Positions 24,293 to 42,934 of a stretch of DNA of 64,000 nucleotides are shown piece by piece. The DNA is taken from assembly GCA_963682175.1 (NCBI GenBank), contig OY821791.1:26906326-26970325 (forward strand). Reading direction: 5' to 3'. Made by a program: the position numbers and the translations under genes. Source of the DNA: Triglochin maritima (Eukaryota; Streptophyta; Magnoliopsida; Alismatales; Juncaginaceae). Position 1 is the first letter of the stretch. Each line of letters begins with the position of its first letter. A model generated the notes under the pieces. That model did not search any database. It was not told the origin of the DNA and worked only from the letters and a program-made list of their open reading frames with translations.

Positions 24293-24640
24293 GATTTTTT
24301 TAATTTTTTTTAAATTGATTATAAATTGTGATCAATTTAAAATAAATTGAATATTATGGTAATAATGAATTAAATTAGTTTAGTAAATCCTTTATTGATT
24401 ATAAATTCTGATAATTAATAAATAAATCGATTATTAAGTTAATAATTAGTTTAATTATTTTAGTAAAGAATTATTGATAACAAATTGTGATAATCACTAA
24501 ATAAATTGATTATTATGTTAATAATTAGTTGTGTACGATTTTAGTAAAGGATTTTTGATTAATTGTGATAATTGCTAAATAAATCGATTATTAAGTTAAT
24601 AATTAGTTTAATTATTTTAGTAAATCCATTAATAAAATTT
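24293..24640. repeat. AT-rich tandem repeat in the first intron of the PMD gene
   Basis: About three degenerate copies, roughly 105-120 bp each, of a unit containing TAAATCGATTATTAAG, TTAATAATTAGTTTAATTAT and TTTTAGTAAA. A related AT-rich tandem lies at the same place in the MULE copy at 63345-63650. Confidence 0.6.
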
Positions 24641-26689
24641 TATTTTTAAAATTGAATTAATAGTCATCGGGTTACCGCGGAGGAAAAGGGAAATCAATTC
24701 CCTTACGCGCGGTACGTAGTGTAGCAGACGAGTCAGGTCCTCGTCATCCACGTACACGTGATATTTCTGCTTCAGTTAGGAGAGAGAGAGATTTGTTACA
24801 TCGTCGTCAGACAACTGTGGATTCTTTCGACGACGAGGATGATTCAAATGAGTTGAGGAGTCACGACAAGAGTGACGATGTGGGCCGATATGACTTGGGG
24901 CCACAGGAGGAGGCGATACATCAGTCCGGTCGAGGACGGGGGCGAAATTCTGGTCCTTTGACTGAGTGGGTCATTAGGAAGGATCGAGGTGGCCGATTTG
25001 TGACCGGTGATTCGAGTTCATGCATTGCAGACGCCCGAGCTCAGAAGAAGAAGAGGGGTGAGGACGACTCTTGGATCGTCACGGATATTATGCCCGGTGG
25101 TCCTCTAGATGACATCGTCATCCTAGTTTCGGATGCCACATCGCCAGACGCATCTGGGATGGCAAGGATCGGAAGGTCTTGAAGTCCCATACTCGGCACA
25201 GAGCTTGTACGACATTGCAGACATGGCGTTCGGTGATGACTGATGATATGACGGCGACCGTCAGTGACAATGGATTGGGTCACTTGTCGTACAACATGTT
25301 TTCCTGCATCGACATGCCATTGATTTCGGCTTTCGTGGAGCGGTGACAGCCTGACACCAACACTTTCCACTTGCCATTCGGAGAGATGACGATCATGTTG
25401 CATGACGTCTTTCAGATTTTGCACATTCCTATTGAGGCTCCTATGATCAGTGCACAGGCGCCGACATCTGAGCTGAAGTTATATGTATCTGAGTTGCTGG
25501 GTGTCGGCCTGGAGGGTCTTGGGCGGGATAGCTCATTTTGTTGTGGCGGTGGTGTTAGTATCGATGTTGTAGACGAATGTTGCAGACGGGGGCGACCACC
25601 ACGGACTGAGCATACGTAGATGACTGCTTACCTCTTCTTACTGCTAGGCTGCGTCTTGTTTGTCGACAAGAGCGGTTCCAGAGTCAGACCACGCAACCTA
25701 CTGGAGGCGAGGGAGCCAGATACCATTGGTTAGTACTCGTGGGGGTCCACGACGTTGGCATATATGTATCGTCAGCTGGGTATATCGAGTCGTGCTGATT
25801 GTTCTGGGATTACGGGTTGTCTCACACTACTGCAGGCTTAGAATTATGAGTATTTTCCTACTTTCCGCCCACATCGGGAGCGGAAGATTATTGAGCGTGG
25901 TCATCCTCGTTCACGTATGTGGGCTGTCTGGGCCGAGGATACGAGAGAGGGTCGACTTCTTTCTATTCGTAGACAACTAGATCAGATGACTGCATCGCAG
26001 ATATATAATGTATATATCATTCACGTTTATTTAAATTTTAACTTTATTATTATTAACGTATAAACATTTAGGTGGAGTGGTTGCCGTATGGTCCCGAGCC
26101 TGCTGTAGCTGTGCCGAGGACTACATTTATGGACGTTATTCGTTATAAGGATATCACAGAGCCTTATTTACCTAATCGCGTGTTACGTCAGTTAGGTTAC
26201 GTTCAGGTGATCCCGGTTGACATTCTGACGCCCGAGCATGCAGTATGGTCTGCGACTGCGACGACGTACGACGTCAGGCATAGCGATTCGTTCGCGGAAT
26301 CGGTTCGGAGGACATTTCCGAGAGTAGGACGACTTCACCTAGACGATCTGAGTCGTAGCCGCAACCCCTCCACTTGTGATGCAGATTATTTGCAGTGGTT
26401 CGGTAAGTGCTCACATCCACTTATCGTACGCGGTATCATTCCGAGACCGGAGAGACCACTGGATAGGACATGTGCCGATGCGGTAAGTTTATTTAATTTT
26501 ATTTGTAATTGTAATGTATATTTTGTTATTATTGTTAATGCACGCTAATTTTTATTTTACATACAGTGGATGAGTAGGGCGATACGGTGTACGCAACCGT
26601 TCTTGCGACAGAGAGACAAGATGCCGACTGAGGATACGAGACTTGCATGTACAGATTGGGATCGCCTCATCGAGGATTGGAACAACCAG

Positions 26690-28554
26690 TTGGGCATCTC
26701 CGAAATCTCATCAACGAGCTTCCGAAAATGCTCGATGTCTTGTGCTGACTGATCCATAAACTCTGACACCTGGACTCCTTCTCCAATGACAAGTGTTTTC
26801 CAGAATGGATGAATCTGCTCTAAATAAATTCCATCACCTGACGCAAAACACTCGTACATGGTACATGCACAAGGAATCTCATGTGATGTCAGAAAATCAC
26901 ACCCGCAACGATATTCAACTTCATCACTTAAGTCATGCATTCTTTTCAACTCCTGATTCAATAACGACAAGCAGTGATGCGAAACTCGACCATTTATATG
27001 CTGAAACAAAGGACCTATGTAGTTTGTCACAATTCGACGTCTCGAATCTTCAAGAAAGTTTCGAATATTCGTTAGCTGCATTTCAATAACCGAGTTCACG
27101 CAGTCGAAAAGAGTGTCGAGAGCGGCAGTCGATGTAGTGATCCACTCTTTCAGTGCCGAATGTGCACTTTCCGCCCTGCAGTTCGTAGTGTTGCCGAAAT
27201 GAAGAACTTTATTCGTCCAATTCAACACAAACTTTTCTTTATGCACCAACCACGTGTCTTCCACATACTCCGTGAGCACTGACCAAGTCTTGAAAGAATC
27301 TTTCAGATTACGAACTGCTCTATCATAATCCGTCTGTGAATCAGAAAGCATGACTTTCCTCCACTTTCCACGCCTGAAAATCTCTGCAGACTGCTTGTCC
27401 TTGCCGAAAACGTGGTATGCCTAGTTGTACACGTCTTTGTTGATATGTCAGGTGCATAGTAAATGAGCAGACTCAGGAAAAACCTCTGCCACTGGTCGCA
27501 TCAGACTCATCTCCCGGTCCGTTATTATTGCAGTTGGGCTAACAATATCAGATAACATATCTCGCAACCTCTCCAACACCCACCGGTAACTAGACTCGGT
27601 CTCATCCTGCAAAATCGCATATTCGACGAGGAAATTCATGTTTGTTGGAGTAACCCCAACCATCTCAAACAAAAGCATCTTGTACTTGTTCCTCTTATAC
27701 GTCGAATCCATGCAGATTACGAATGGGTATGTACGCAACAATTGAACTGAAGTCGGATGTGCCAAAAACGCGTGAGTGAGGACATTAGTTTCTTCATCTG
27801 CCACAATCCAATGCAAATAGTTATGCTGCACTGCCTCCCTGAGAAACTGCTGCGCGAGATTCCTGTCTTCAGATTTCGTCTTCCTCATGTACTCTCTGAA
27901 GTTATAAATGTGTCTTTGATTGAGATTATCGTCCGGGAATTTCTCCTTTACCACCATCAAAATGTTACGTGGTTTTGCTTGTGCCTCTGTCATATCACGA
28001 ACAATTTGATTTGCCGCAACACTAAGTCCGCTGACCTATCGGTGACCCTCTGAATAAACTGCAAGTGCATGGTTGTGCTGCCCCATAGGTGCTACTAGAA
28101 ACAATGACTCATCCATCACGATCCCGTCGCTCCACCACTTTTACTAAAAACCAACAACCGCAACCTTTTCTTTTTGTATTCTTTCGCAGTGCAATACTCG
28201 TATCACGAGAACTCATTTCACGTTTGCGATCACATCTCAGGTAACAATCCATCCGGTTATCTGCTTTTGGTTTGTATGATGATAGAACCAAAAAAAATCT
28301 GGCTCCTATTGCAACTTGTTTCGCCCATTTACAAGCTTTCTCGATTGTTGTAAATATTTCTTTACTGTCAAAAAGCTCACTGTAATCTACTTCATCACCA
28401 CTGAAATCTTGGAACGGAACCTGAAAAAATTTAATTTAACAGAAAATTAAAAAAAAAACGGGCGTCTGGCTAACACGCCTACACATTGGTGGAGGCATCT
28501 GGGAAAAAAATCCGCCCCCGTTACCTCGCCGGATCCAGGTGCTTCGCCAGACAT
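26690..28554 (-). pseudogene. Mutator-type transposase of MULE-B
   Basis: On the minus strand exon 1 (28554-28525, MSGEAPGSGE) splices to 28420 (VPFQDFSGDEVDY). Then come an N-terminal Cys/Arg-rich region (CYLRCDRKREM, KGCGCWFLVKVVERRD) and GQHNHAL. The MULE catalytic domain follows: FVICMDSTYKRNKYKML with the first Asp, YRWVLERLRDML, and IITDREMSL with the second Asp. A SWIM-like zinc motif (YRCGCDFL...IPCACTM) ends in Cys where most relatives have His. Breaks: TGA after RDRDG, a frameshift before GQHNHAL, TAG after GHR, TGA after HLLCT and TAG before AYHVFGK. The C-terminus is lost where it meets the PMD gene near 26690, although an open frame runs on to 26557. Confidence 0.8.
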
Positions 28555-29020
28555 TTTCGTGGTGTTAGATACTAGGAATGTGAGTAAAATGAGTCTAACA
28601 CCTTATTTAAAGGGCAAAAATATCATTTTTGAAGCGATTTAAGTAGTTTTCCGACGACGAACAGTAGTTCGCTTATTATATTGCGTTTGTTACGGTTACC
28701 ATCGTAGATAAGTTTTATTTGGTTTTAGTTTTTGAAATGTCCGATAAGTTTATTTAATTTATTTTCAGATATACATAGTCTAATGCCATCTTCCACATAA
28801 TCTTTTTATGATTTTAATATCACATATGCACAAAAACTTTTTACTATTGTGGAATGCGCATTAGTTTTATTTGCAGCATATTGTTTTGTAACTGCAATTA
28901 TTATTTGTGTTACAAACAATGTTTAAGCATTTCAAATCTAATGTTAAATTCAAAAATATATTTTATTTAGTTTTTTATGAAATGTCTGATAACTTTATTT
29001 AATTTACCTTTACAAGAGAC

Positions 29021-29437
29021 ATTTACATTATCCTAAGATTTTGTATAATATTGTCTTTTTGGACTTGTGAATAATTGGTAATTTTTTATGTATTCATATG
29101 TATTTTACATGTTTTCAAAAATAACTCCTGCATGGTACGAGGCCAAGATTAATCTTTTTAGTGGGAATTCACTCGCTGAAAAAATGGAAAAAAACCCTGA
29201 GAGGTCAGGCTGAAAGTTACACTATCATCATAAATAGAGTGTTTTTTATTTTTTGGTCGTGTTGAATTTCTGTATTCTCATTGATCTCGATTGTGTTATT
29301 ATCAGCTCTTCGATCTTGGGCCAATTATATTTGATCCTTAATCTAATGGTGAGGTTATCATGTGTAAAATAATATGATTTAGACAAACTTAAGTAAATCT
29401 CATTAAAAGTGATCTACATGTGTTATTAAGTTAAAGG
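29021..29437. other. Intergenic DNA, nothing recognised
   Basis: AT-rich sequence between the repeat array and the MITE-like element. No open frame, repeat or RNA gene was seen. Confidence 0.4.
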
Positions 29438-29947
29438 TAAATTACAGTTTGCCTTTGTTCAACGATGGTCGAGTAATACTTTGACTCTGAACTTTAAAAT
29501 GTCACATTCACATCTCTTAAACATTGATTTGTGTAACACTTTGATCATCTCTACTCTACATCAAAAAAATATTATTTTTCAACATATTCATTGTTTTTCC
29601 ATCAACGTTTCATGTTGTTTGCCAAATATACTTATAATGTTTCTTTGCGATAAATTTTGAATCAAATTGGATCTCAAATTTGCTTAAACTTTGGTCAGAT
29701 TTAATACAGATCGATCACCGATTCGAGTAAAATCTCACATCTGATTTGATTCAGACTTTACTATATGATACTTTAAAAGTATGTTTGGCAAACAATACAA
29801 AAAACTTGAGAAAAAACGACAAATATATTAAAAAATTATAATTTTATGATACAGAAAGGATCAAAGTGTTATACAAATTTAAATTTAAAAGATATGAATG
29901 TCTGATTTTAAAGTTCAAAATGAGTTGACAAGGCAAATTATAATTTA
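29438..29947. mobile_element. MITE-like inverted-repeat element upstream of the aminotransferase gene
   Basis: The two ends are inverted copies: TAAATTACAGTTTGCC at the left and TAAATTATAATTTGCC (reverse) at the right. The homology continues inward for nearly 200 bp (GAACTTTAAAAT, ACACTTTGATC, GTTTGCCAAA). It has no coding capacity. A clean target duplication was not found, so the superfamily is open. It ends about 285 bp before the start codon of the host gene. Confidence 0.65.
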
Positions 29948-30164
29948 CTTACTATTTAATTAAAGTGGAAAATTGACACCCATGACCCAACAACCAAGAA
30001 GGTGCCGAACCAAAAGCATATTTGTCCACAAGCACTGAGCAGACTTATTATGACCACGGTTGGTGAACACGGTGAGTTGAGTCCAAACTCCAAACCAACA
30101 CCGTTCCTCCACGTCCCCGTGTGCACCCAATCCATCGGAGTCGTGTCCCCCCACGACACCTCAC

Positions 30165-30172
30165 TATATAAA
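30165..30172 (+). promoter_or_regulatory. Probable TATA box of the aminotransferase gene
   Basis: TATATAAA, preceded by CACC and C, lies 60 bp before the ATG at 30232. This leaves about 30 bases for a short 5' leader, which is CT/AC-rich as in many plant genes. Confidence 0.6.
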
Positions 30173-30231
30173 CCCCCACCCAACCACTCAAACCCTGAAA
30201 CCCCGAACCAAACCCTAATCCTCCGTCCGAA

Positions 30232-39483
<9,252 letters not shown>

Positions 39484-40029
39484 GATTCCTTGAAGTTAGG
39501 TGCTCTTGTGAGAAGTTGCAATCTTCGCTTTCAGTTTTTCTCAATAATCACCGGGTTCATGTTTTTTTTAGTATGTGTATCGTTTGTCCAGGATCCTGTT
39601 GCTACTAGTCATGAGAATGTTAGCATAGGAATTAGGGAGCAAATCATGTTGGTGTACGTCGGGTTTAGAAGATTATACGTTTTGAGAGTTGTAGTAAAAA
39701 TTTATTTTCTGCTGAATAATTTGCATGTATTCGATTTAAACTGCTGCTCTGACGGAGCATTTATTCAAGGCCGAATTCCTCTTAAATCCTTCTCATGTGT
39801 TTGAGTCTTTTCTATATTTGCTAACCCCTCCAATGATGTTTATACGTATGCACATATGTTTTTATGTTTTCCCAAAAGTGACTCCAGCAAGACAAAGTAT
39901 ACGTAAACTTTTTCCATTTATAGACTGGATTTTTAATTTATTTTTAATAAGGAAGATTGGATTGATTTTGGCAATAAAAAATTTCAAATTATAATTATTT
40001 TGTAAAACAAATTCAAATTAAATTTGTTT
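39484..40029 (+). other. 3' untranslated region and downstream spacer of the aminotransferase gene
   Basis: The 3' untranslated region must start here. No single polyadenylation signal stands out; TGAATAATTTGC near 39713 is a candidate. The short open frames in this part have no recognisable domain. Confidence 0.4.
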
Positions 40030-41280
40030 TGAAATTATTTTTCAAATTATACTCACTACCACAACGTCGTGACGGCGAGTCTTGTTTTTTAATGTACACA
40101 TAATTCGGCGTCATCAAGTTTTGTAGAAAAAAAATCTTGAATAACTCGGCGTTTCCATTGTGAAGTTCCAACACTTAGAAAATTTTGCACACACTCAGTA
40201 AGGTACAATGCTAGTTCGGAGTCTTAATACAACTCAGAAATGTGTTTGCCGAGTTCAATTACACAGAACTCGACGCTGGCGTTGTCAAGTTCAAGTTTAT
40301 AGAACTCGACAACCAAATGCTCGAGTTCATTGTTACCGAACTCAAGTTCATTGATTTCCGATCATTCATTTATTGGTAGGTCATTTCCTGTTAAAAAACA
40401 TTTCAGCAACCACAAAAATTTCAACGACAACCACAAACATTTCAAAGACATACCTAAAATCTGGAAGACATACAAGGGTTTATTGTCATTCAGCAACATG
40501 AGATTGGAACAAGTGTGCTCGGCGTCGTACATTTCAATTTTAAAATATCTGCAACATTTTGGAACAGACGCATGCAACCGTCATTTACAATTATCATCAC
40601 CACGACGAAGACAACGAACAATGTAGCGTTTCGTTGAAGAAGCCACAAATGGATACTGAACATGTTTTTTATGTTGTCACGACTATAGTGCAAAAATCAA
40701 ATCATCTTTCGTCGGGAAAATACGTTTCTCCCAGAAAGAATAATCATTTTGGGTCTGTCAATCACTTTGTGAGATATTGTTAGCAGGATCAAAGAATGAG
40801 TATTCAATGACGGAATTTTCTATCCAAATGTCATCGTCGAAAATGTCAGGAAGTTTATTCAAACTAGGAATCATGTCGTTGTTAACAACCACATCCTCAA
40901 CAACGTCATCGTTTTTCCGGTTTATCGATTGACTATCACATATAACATCTTGCGTCTCAGGAACTACTTCATTAGCAGAAACATCTTCGGGGTCATCCTC
41001 TATTGGAAATGATGTATGTAATCCCCTAAATCCCCAATGTCATCTTCTCCATCACTATGCATCTCTTCTCTCGGGCGTCGAATTTCTGGCCGACGATACT
41101 AAATTGGGTCAACTAGCGGCAAACCAAGGCCAGGGAGGAATATGAACTTGACGTTCCAACCCTGCTAGGAAACCTGTCATTGATGTAGTACATGACCTCA
41201 AGTTGCGACATACCAATATAGGGATTGACACTGCTTGAAGGAATGTTACCTACATTTTGTAGTCATTAATTGCCTGTTTG
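40030..41280 (-). mobile_element. Remains of a MULE related to MULE-E
   Basis: Bases 40050-40340 resemble the terminal region of MULE-E: the CCACAACGTCGTGACGGCGAG region, TTGTTTTTTAATG, and repeated ACTCGGCG or AACTCGAC words. A transposase remnant lies inward on the minus strand. The other end was not found, so the extent is uncertain. Confidence 0.45.
40362..41060 (-). pseudogene. N-terminal region of a MuDR-type transposase
   Basis: On the minus strand a continuous acidic segment (DDPEDVSANEVVPETQDV ... VVVNNDMIPSLNKLPDIFDDD) leads into FWEKRIFPTKDDLIFAL. Then come VASSTKRYIVRCLRRGDDNC, RLHASVPK and FKIEMYDAEHTCSNLM. This order (acidic stretch, F.SKDEL-like helix, KRY.VRC, C.WRL.A, HTC) is the MuDR N-terminal DNA-binding region. 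Stops interrupt it after QSD, after FAL and before RLHAS. The catalytic domain was not seen nearby. Confidence 0.6.
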
Positions 41281-41743
41281 GAAGTTCTGGGATTAGAAAA
41301 CAGGAATTTCCTGGTATGTTGGAACTTCGGTAGTAGTATTTAAATTTATATTCAAATATATTCCGCAGTCCCAACCGATCGACCCAATTGTATCATACTC
41401 CCAAAGATGAGTGTTGGTTGTCAGGATAGGGTCATTTTGGGTTGAGCTTCTACGTACACTCCAACAACGGATATCCGTTTGACCATGCACATCATTTCAT
41501 AAAGGGTCCTTATAGACGGACGCGCTTGCCTCCGACGAACCTGACGTGGTCAGTACAGTTAGCAAAACTCAAATGTCTTTTACTTTCTGAAAAAAATTAA
41601 ATAACATGTTTATTTTGTGTCACGTGCAACTTTTACTTTCCCCATGCAACATTTGGTTTCCCTATCCATTTTTTAGTTTCTCAATGCAACCTTTGGTTTC
41701 CCAATGCAACCTTCGGATTCAAAGGTAAAATGAAAATTATTGG

Positions 41744-42318
41744 GTGTCCTTTTTAAGATATGTGTTTATCTATTTTAATATACTGGTTTGTCTATTTTAA
41801 GGTGCGGGTTTGCCCTTTTTAAGATATGGGTTTGTCCATTTTAACCTATTGGTTTGTCCTTTTTAAGGTGTGGATTTGCCCTTTTTAAGATGTGGGTTTG
41901 TCCATTTTAACCTATTGGTTTGTCCATTTTAAGGTGTGGGTTTGCCCTTTTTAAGATATGAGTCTGCCCATTTTAACATACGAGTTTGCCCATTTTAAGG
42001 TGTGGGGTTGCCTTTTTTAAGATACGAGTCTGCTCATTTTATCGTTTGGGTTTGTCCATTTTAAGGTTTTGGGTTGTCATTTTTAAGATACGAGTCTGTC
42101 CATTTTAACCTTTGAGTTTGTCCATTTTAAGGTGTGCGTTTGTCCTTTTTAAGATATGAGTTTGTCCATTTTAAGGGGTGAGTTCGCCCTTTTTAAGATA
42201 CGAATATGTCCATTTTAACCTTTGGCTTTGTCCATTTTAAGGTGTTGGGTTGCCATTTTTAAAATATGAGTATGCCATTTTAACCTTTGGGTTTGTCCAT
42301 TTTAAGGTGTGAGTTTGT
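41744..42318. repeat. 22-bp minisatellite organised in 66-bp higher-order units
   Basis: About 26 monomers of the form (A/T)TTTTAAG.T.TGGGTTTGTCC. They cycle through three types, with cores AAGATATGGG, AACCTATTGG and AAGGTGTGGG, so the array repeats every 66 bp about nine times. Spacing is very regular with many point differences. Confidence 0.75.
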
Positions 42319-42319
42319 C

Positions 42320-42735
42320 CTTAACTTTCAAGACAAACACTAACAACCTAAAAAAAATCCATCATCACAACACCCAAATCAGCTACAAAGAACCAAACTT
42401 TCCTCAAGAACACCACACAAAAAACCAAAGCAGCTACAAAGAACAAAAGCTACAAAGAATCCAACTTTCCAAAATAACACCAAAAAACCAAGAACGTTCC
42501 CTCACAGAACAAACCAAAAACTTCAAATCAACCACAAAGAACCAAAATTTTCCCCAAAAACTCCATATAAAAAAACTCAAATCAGCTACAAAGAACCACA
42601 CTTCCAAAAAACCAAGACCGATCCATCACAGAACAAAATCAAAAACTTCAAATCAGCCACAAAAAAACAAACTTTCTCCCGGAAACTTAACACAAAAAAC
42701 CAAAATCAGCTACAAAGAACCACACTTCCTCCTCA
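42320..42735. repeat. A-rich tandem repeat with a long low-complexity frame
   Basis: Degenerate copies of AAATCAGCTACAAAGAACC, CAAAAACTCC and CATCACAGAACAAA recur with a period of roughly 110-130 bp. An open frame of 150 codons (42309-42761) crosses it, but its Lys/Asn/Thr-rich product has no domain and simply follows the repeat. Confidence 0.55.
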
Positions 42736-42751
42736 TCTCCTACCACTTCCT

Positions 42752-42934
42752 AACATCGTGAGATCTAACATGGTCCTCGGTCTCGGGACGGGCTCCACCG
42801 GCGACCACTTCCTCCTCCTTCTCGCTGATCAACTTCACTACGACGTCCTCACCAACCTCTACATTGAGTTTCAGGGAATAATGAAAGGTTTTGAGGAGAT
42901 ATATATGGTGGAAACCAAAGGTTGCATAGTTTAA
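42752..42934 (+). pseudogene. Possible captured fragment of ribose-5-phosphate isomerase
   Basis: A GC-richer island reads PNIVRSNMVLGLGTGSTGDH, followed by FLLLLADQLHYDVLTN, then loses similarity and stops after GCIV. GLGTGST after a SGMV-like stretch is the phosphate-binding loop near the N-terminus of plant ribose-5-phosphate isomerases. Only about 35 residues are present, with no other domain of the enzyme. Base composition differs sharply from its AT-rich neighbours. It may be a gene piece picked up by a transposon, or a coincidence. Confidence 0.35.

Larger units (their letters stand above)
23968..26690 (+). pseudogene. Plant mobile domain gene of MULE-B
   Basis: Exon 1 is 23968-24021 (MSKSPGKEPADAPDYSHM, then GTAAAT). 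Exon 2 starts at 24664 after TAATAG with SSGYRGGKGKSIPLR, an Arg-rich region, an acidic DDEDDSNE segment and SWIVTDIMPGGPLDD. Then comes the PMD core: PDTNTFHLPFGEMTIMLHDV, a YSWGSTTLAYMYRQLG-like segment and WLPYGPEPAVAVP. The last exons end near WMSRAIRC...DWDRLIEDWNNQ. Breaks include a frameshift after PGGPLDD (near 25110), a TGA just before the QPDTNT motif (about 25346), frameshifts around 25500-25740 and a TAG or TAA before NYEYFP. PMD proteins in plants act in transposon silencing; what transposon-borne copies do is not settled. Confidence 0.75.
23820..28672. mobile_element. PMD-type MULE with two convergent genes (MULE-B)
   Basis: 4853 bp. The TIRs share AAAACTACTTAAATCG and a GAAC/GAATTG..TTCGTCG tip. 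TTATTATA flanks both ends (23812-23819 and 28673-28680). From the left TIR a PMD gene runs rightward, and from the right TIR a transposase gene runs leftward; they meet near 26690. Each begins with a tiny first exon beside its TIR, followed by a first intron packed with GGCGTCT-type GC repeats. Both genes carry several nonsense changes, so this copy is dead. Confidence 0.85.
22052..29020. repeat. AT-rich tandem-like array, target of three MULEs
   Basis: After removing insertions, about five units remain. Each contains ATTATTATATTGTGTTACAA or a close form, preceded by AACATAATATTTTGTAAC and often followed by a CCATTTCAAATCTAATGTTA-like stretch. Anchor positions are 22052 (its left half at 8949), 22195/23331, 23581, 23811/28673 and 28897. 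Unit length without insertions varies from about 145 to 250 bp. Three of the five anchors are occupied by a MULE. No gene was seen in the array. Confidence 0.65.

Noticed and set aside
25041..25424. 127-codon minus-strand frame
   Set aside because: Antisense of the PMD gene exon, no domain.
41744..42318. CRISPR-like regular repeat
   Set aside because: Units are contiguous without unique spacers, and the sequence is plant nuclear DNA.
42309..42761. 150-codon frame as a real gene
   Set aside because: Composition follows an A-rich tandem repeat, and no domain or splice structure was seen.
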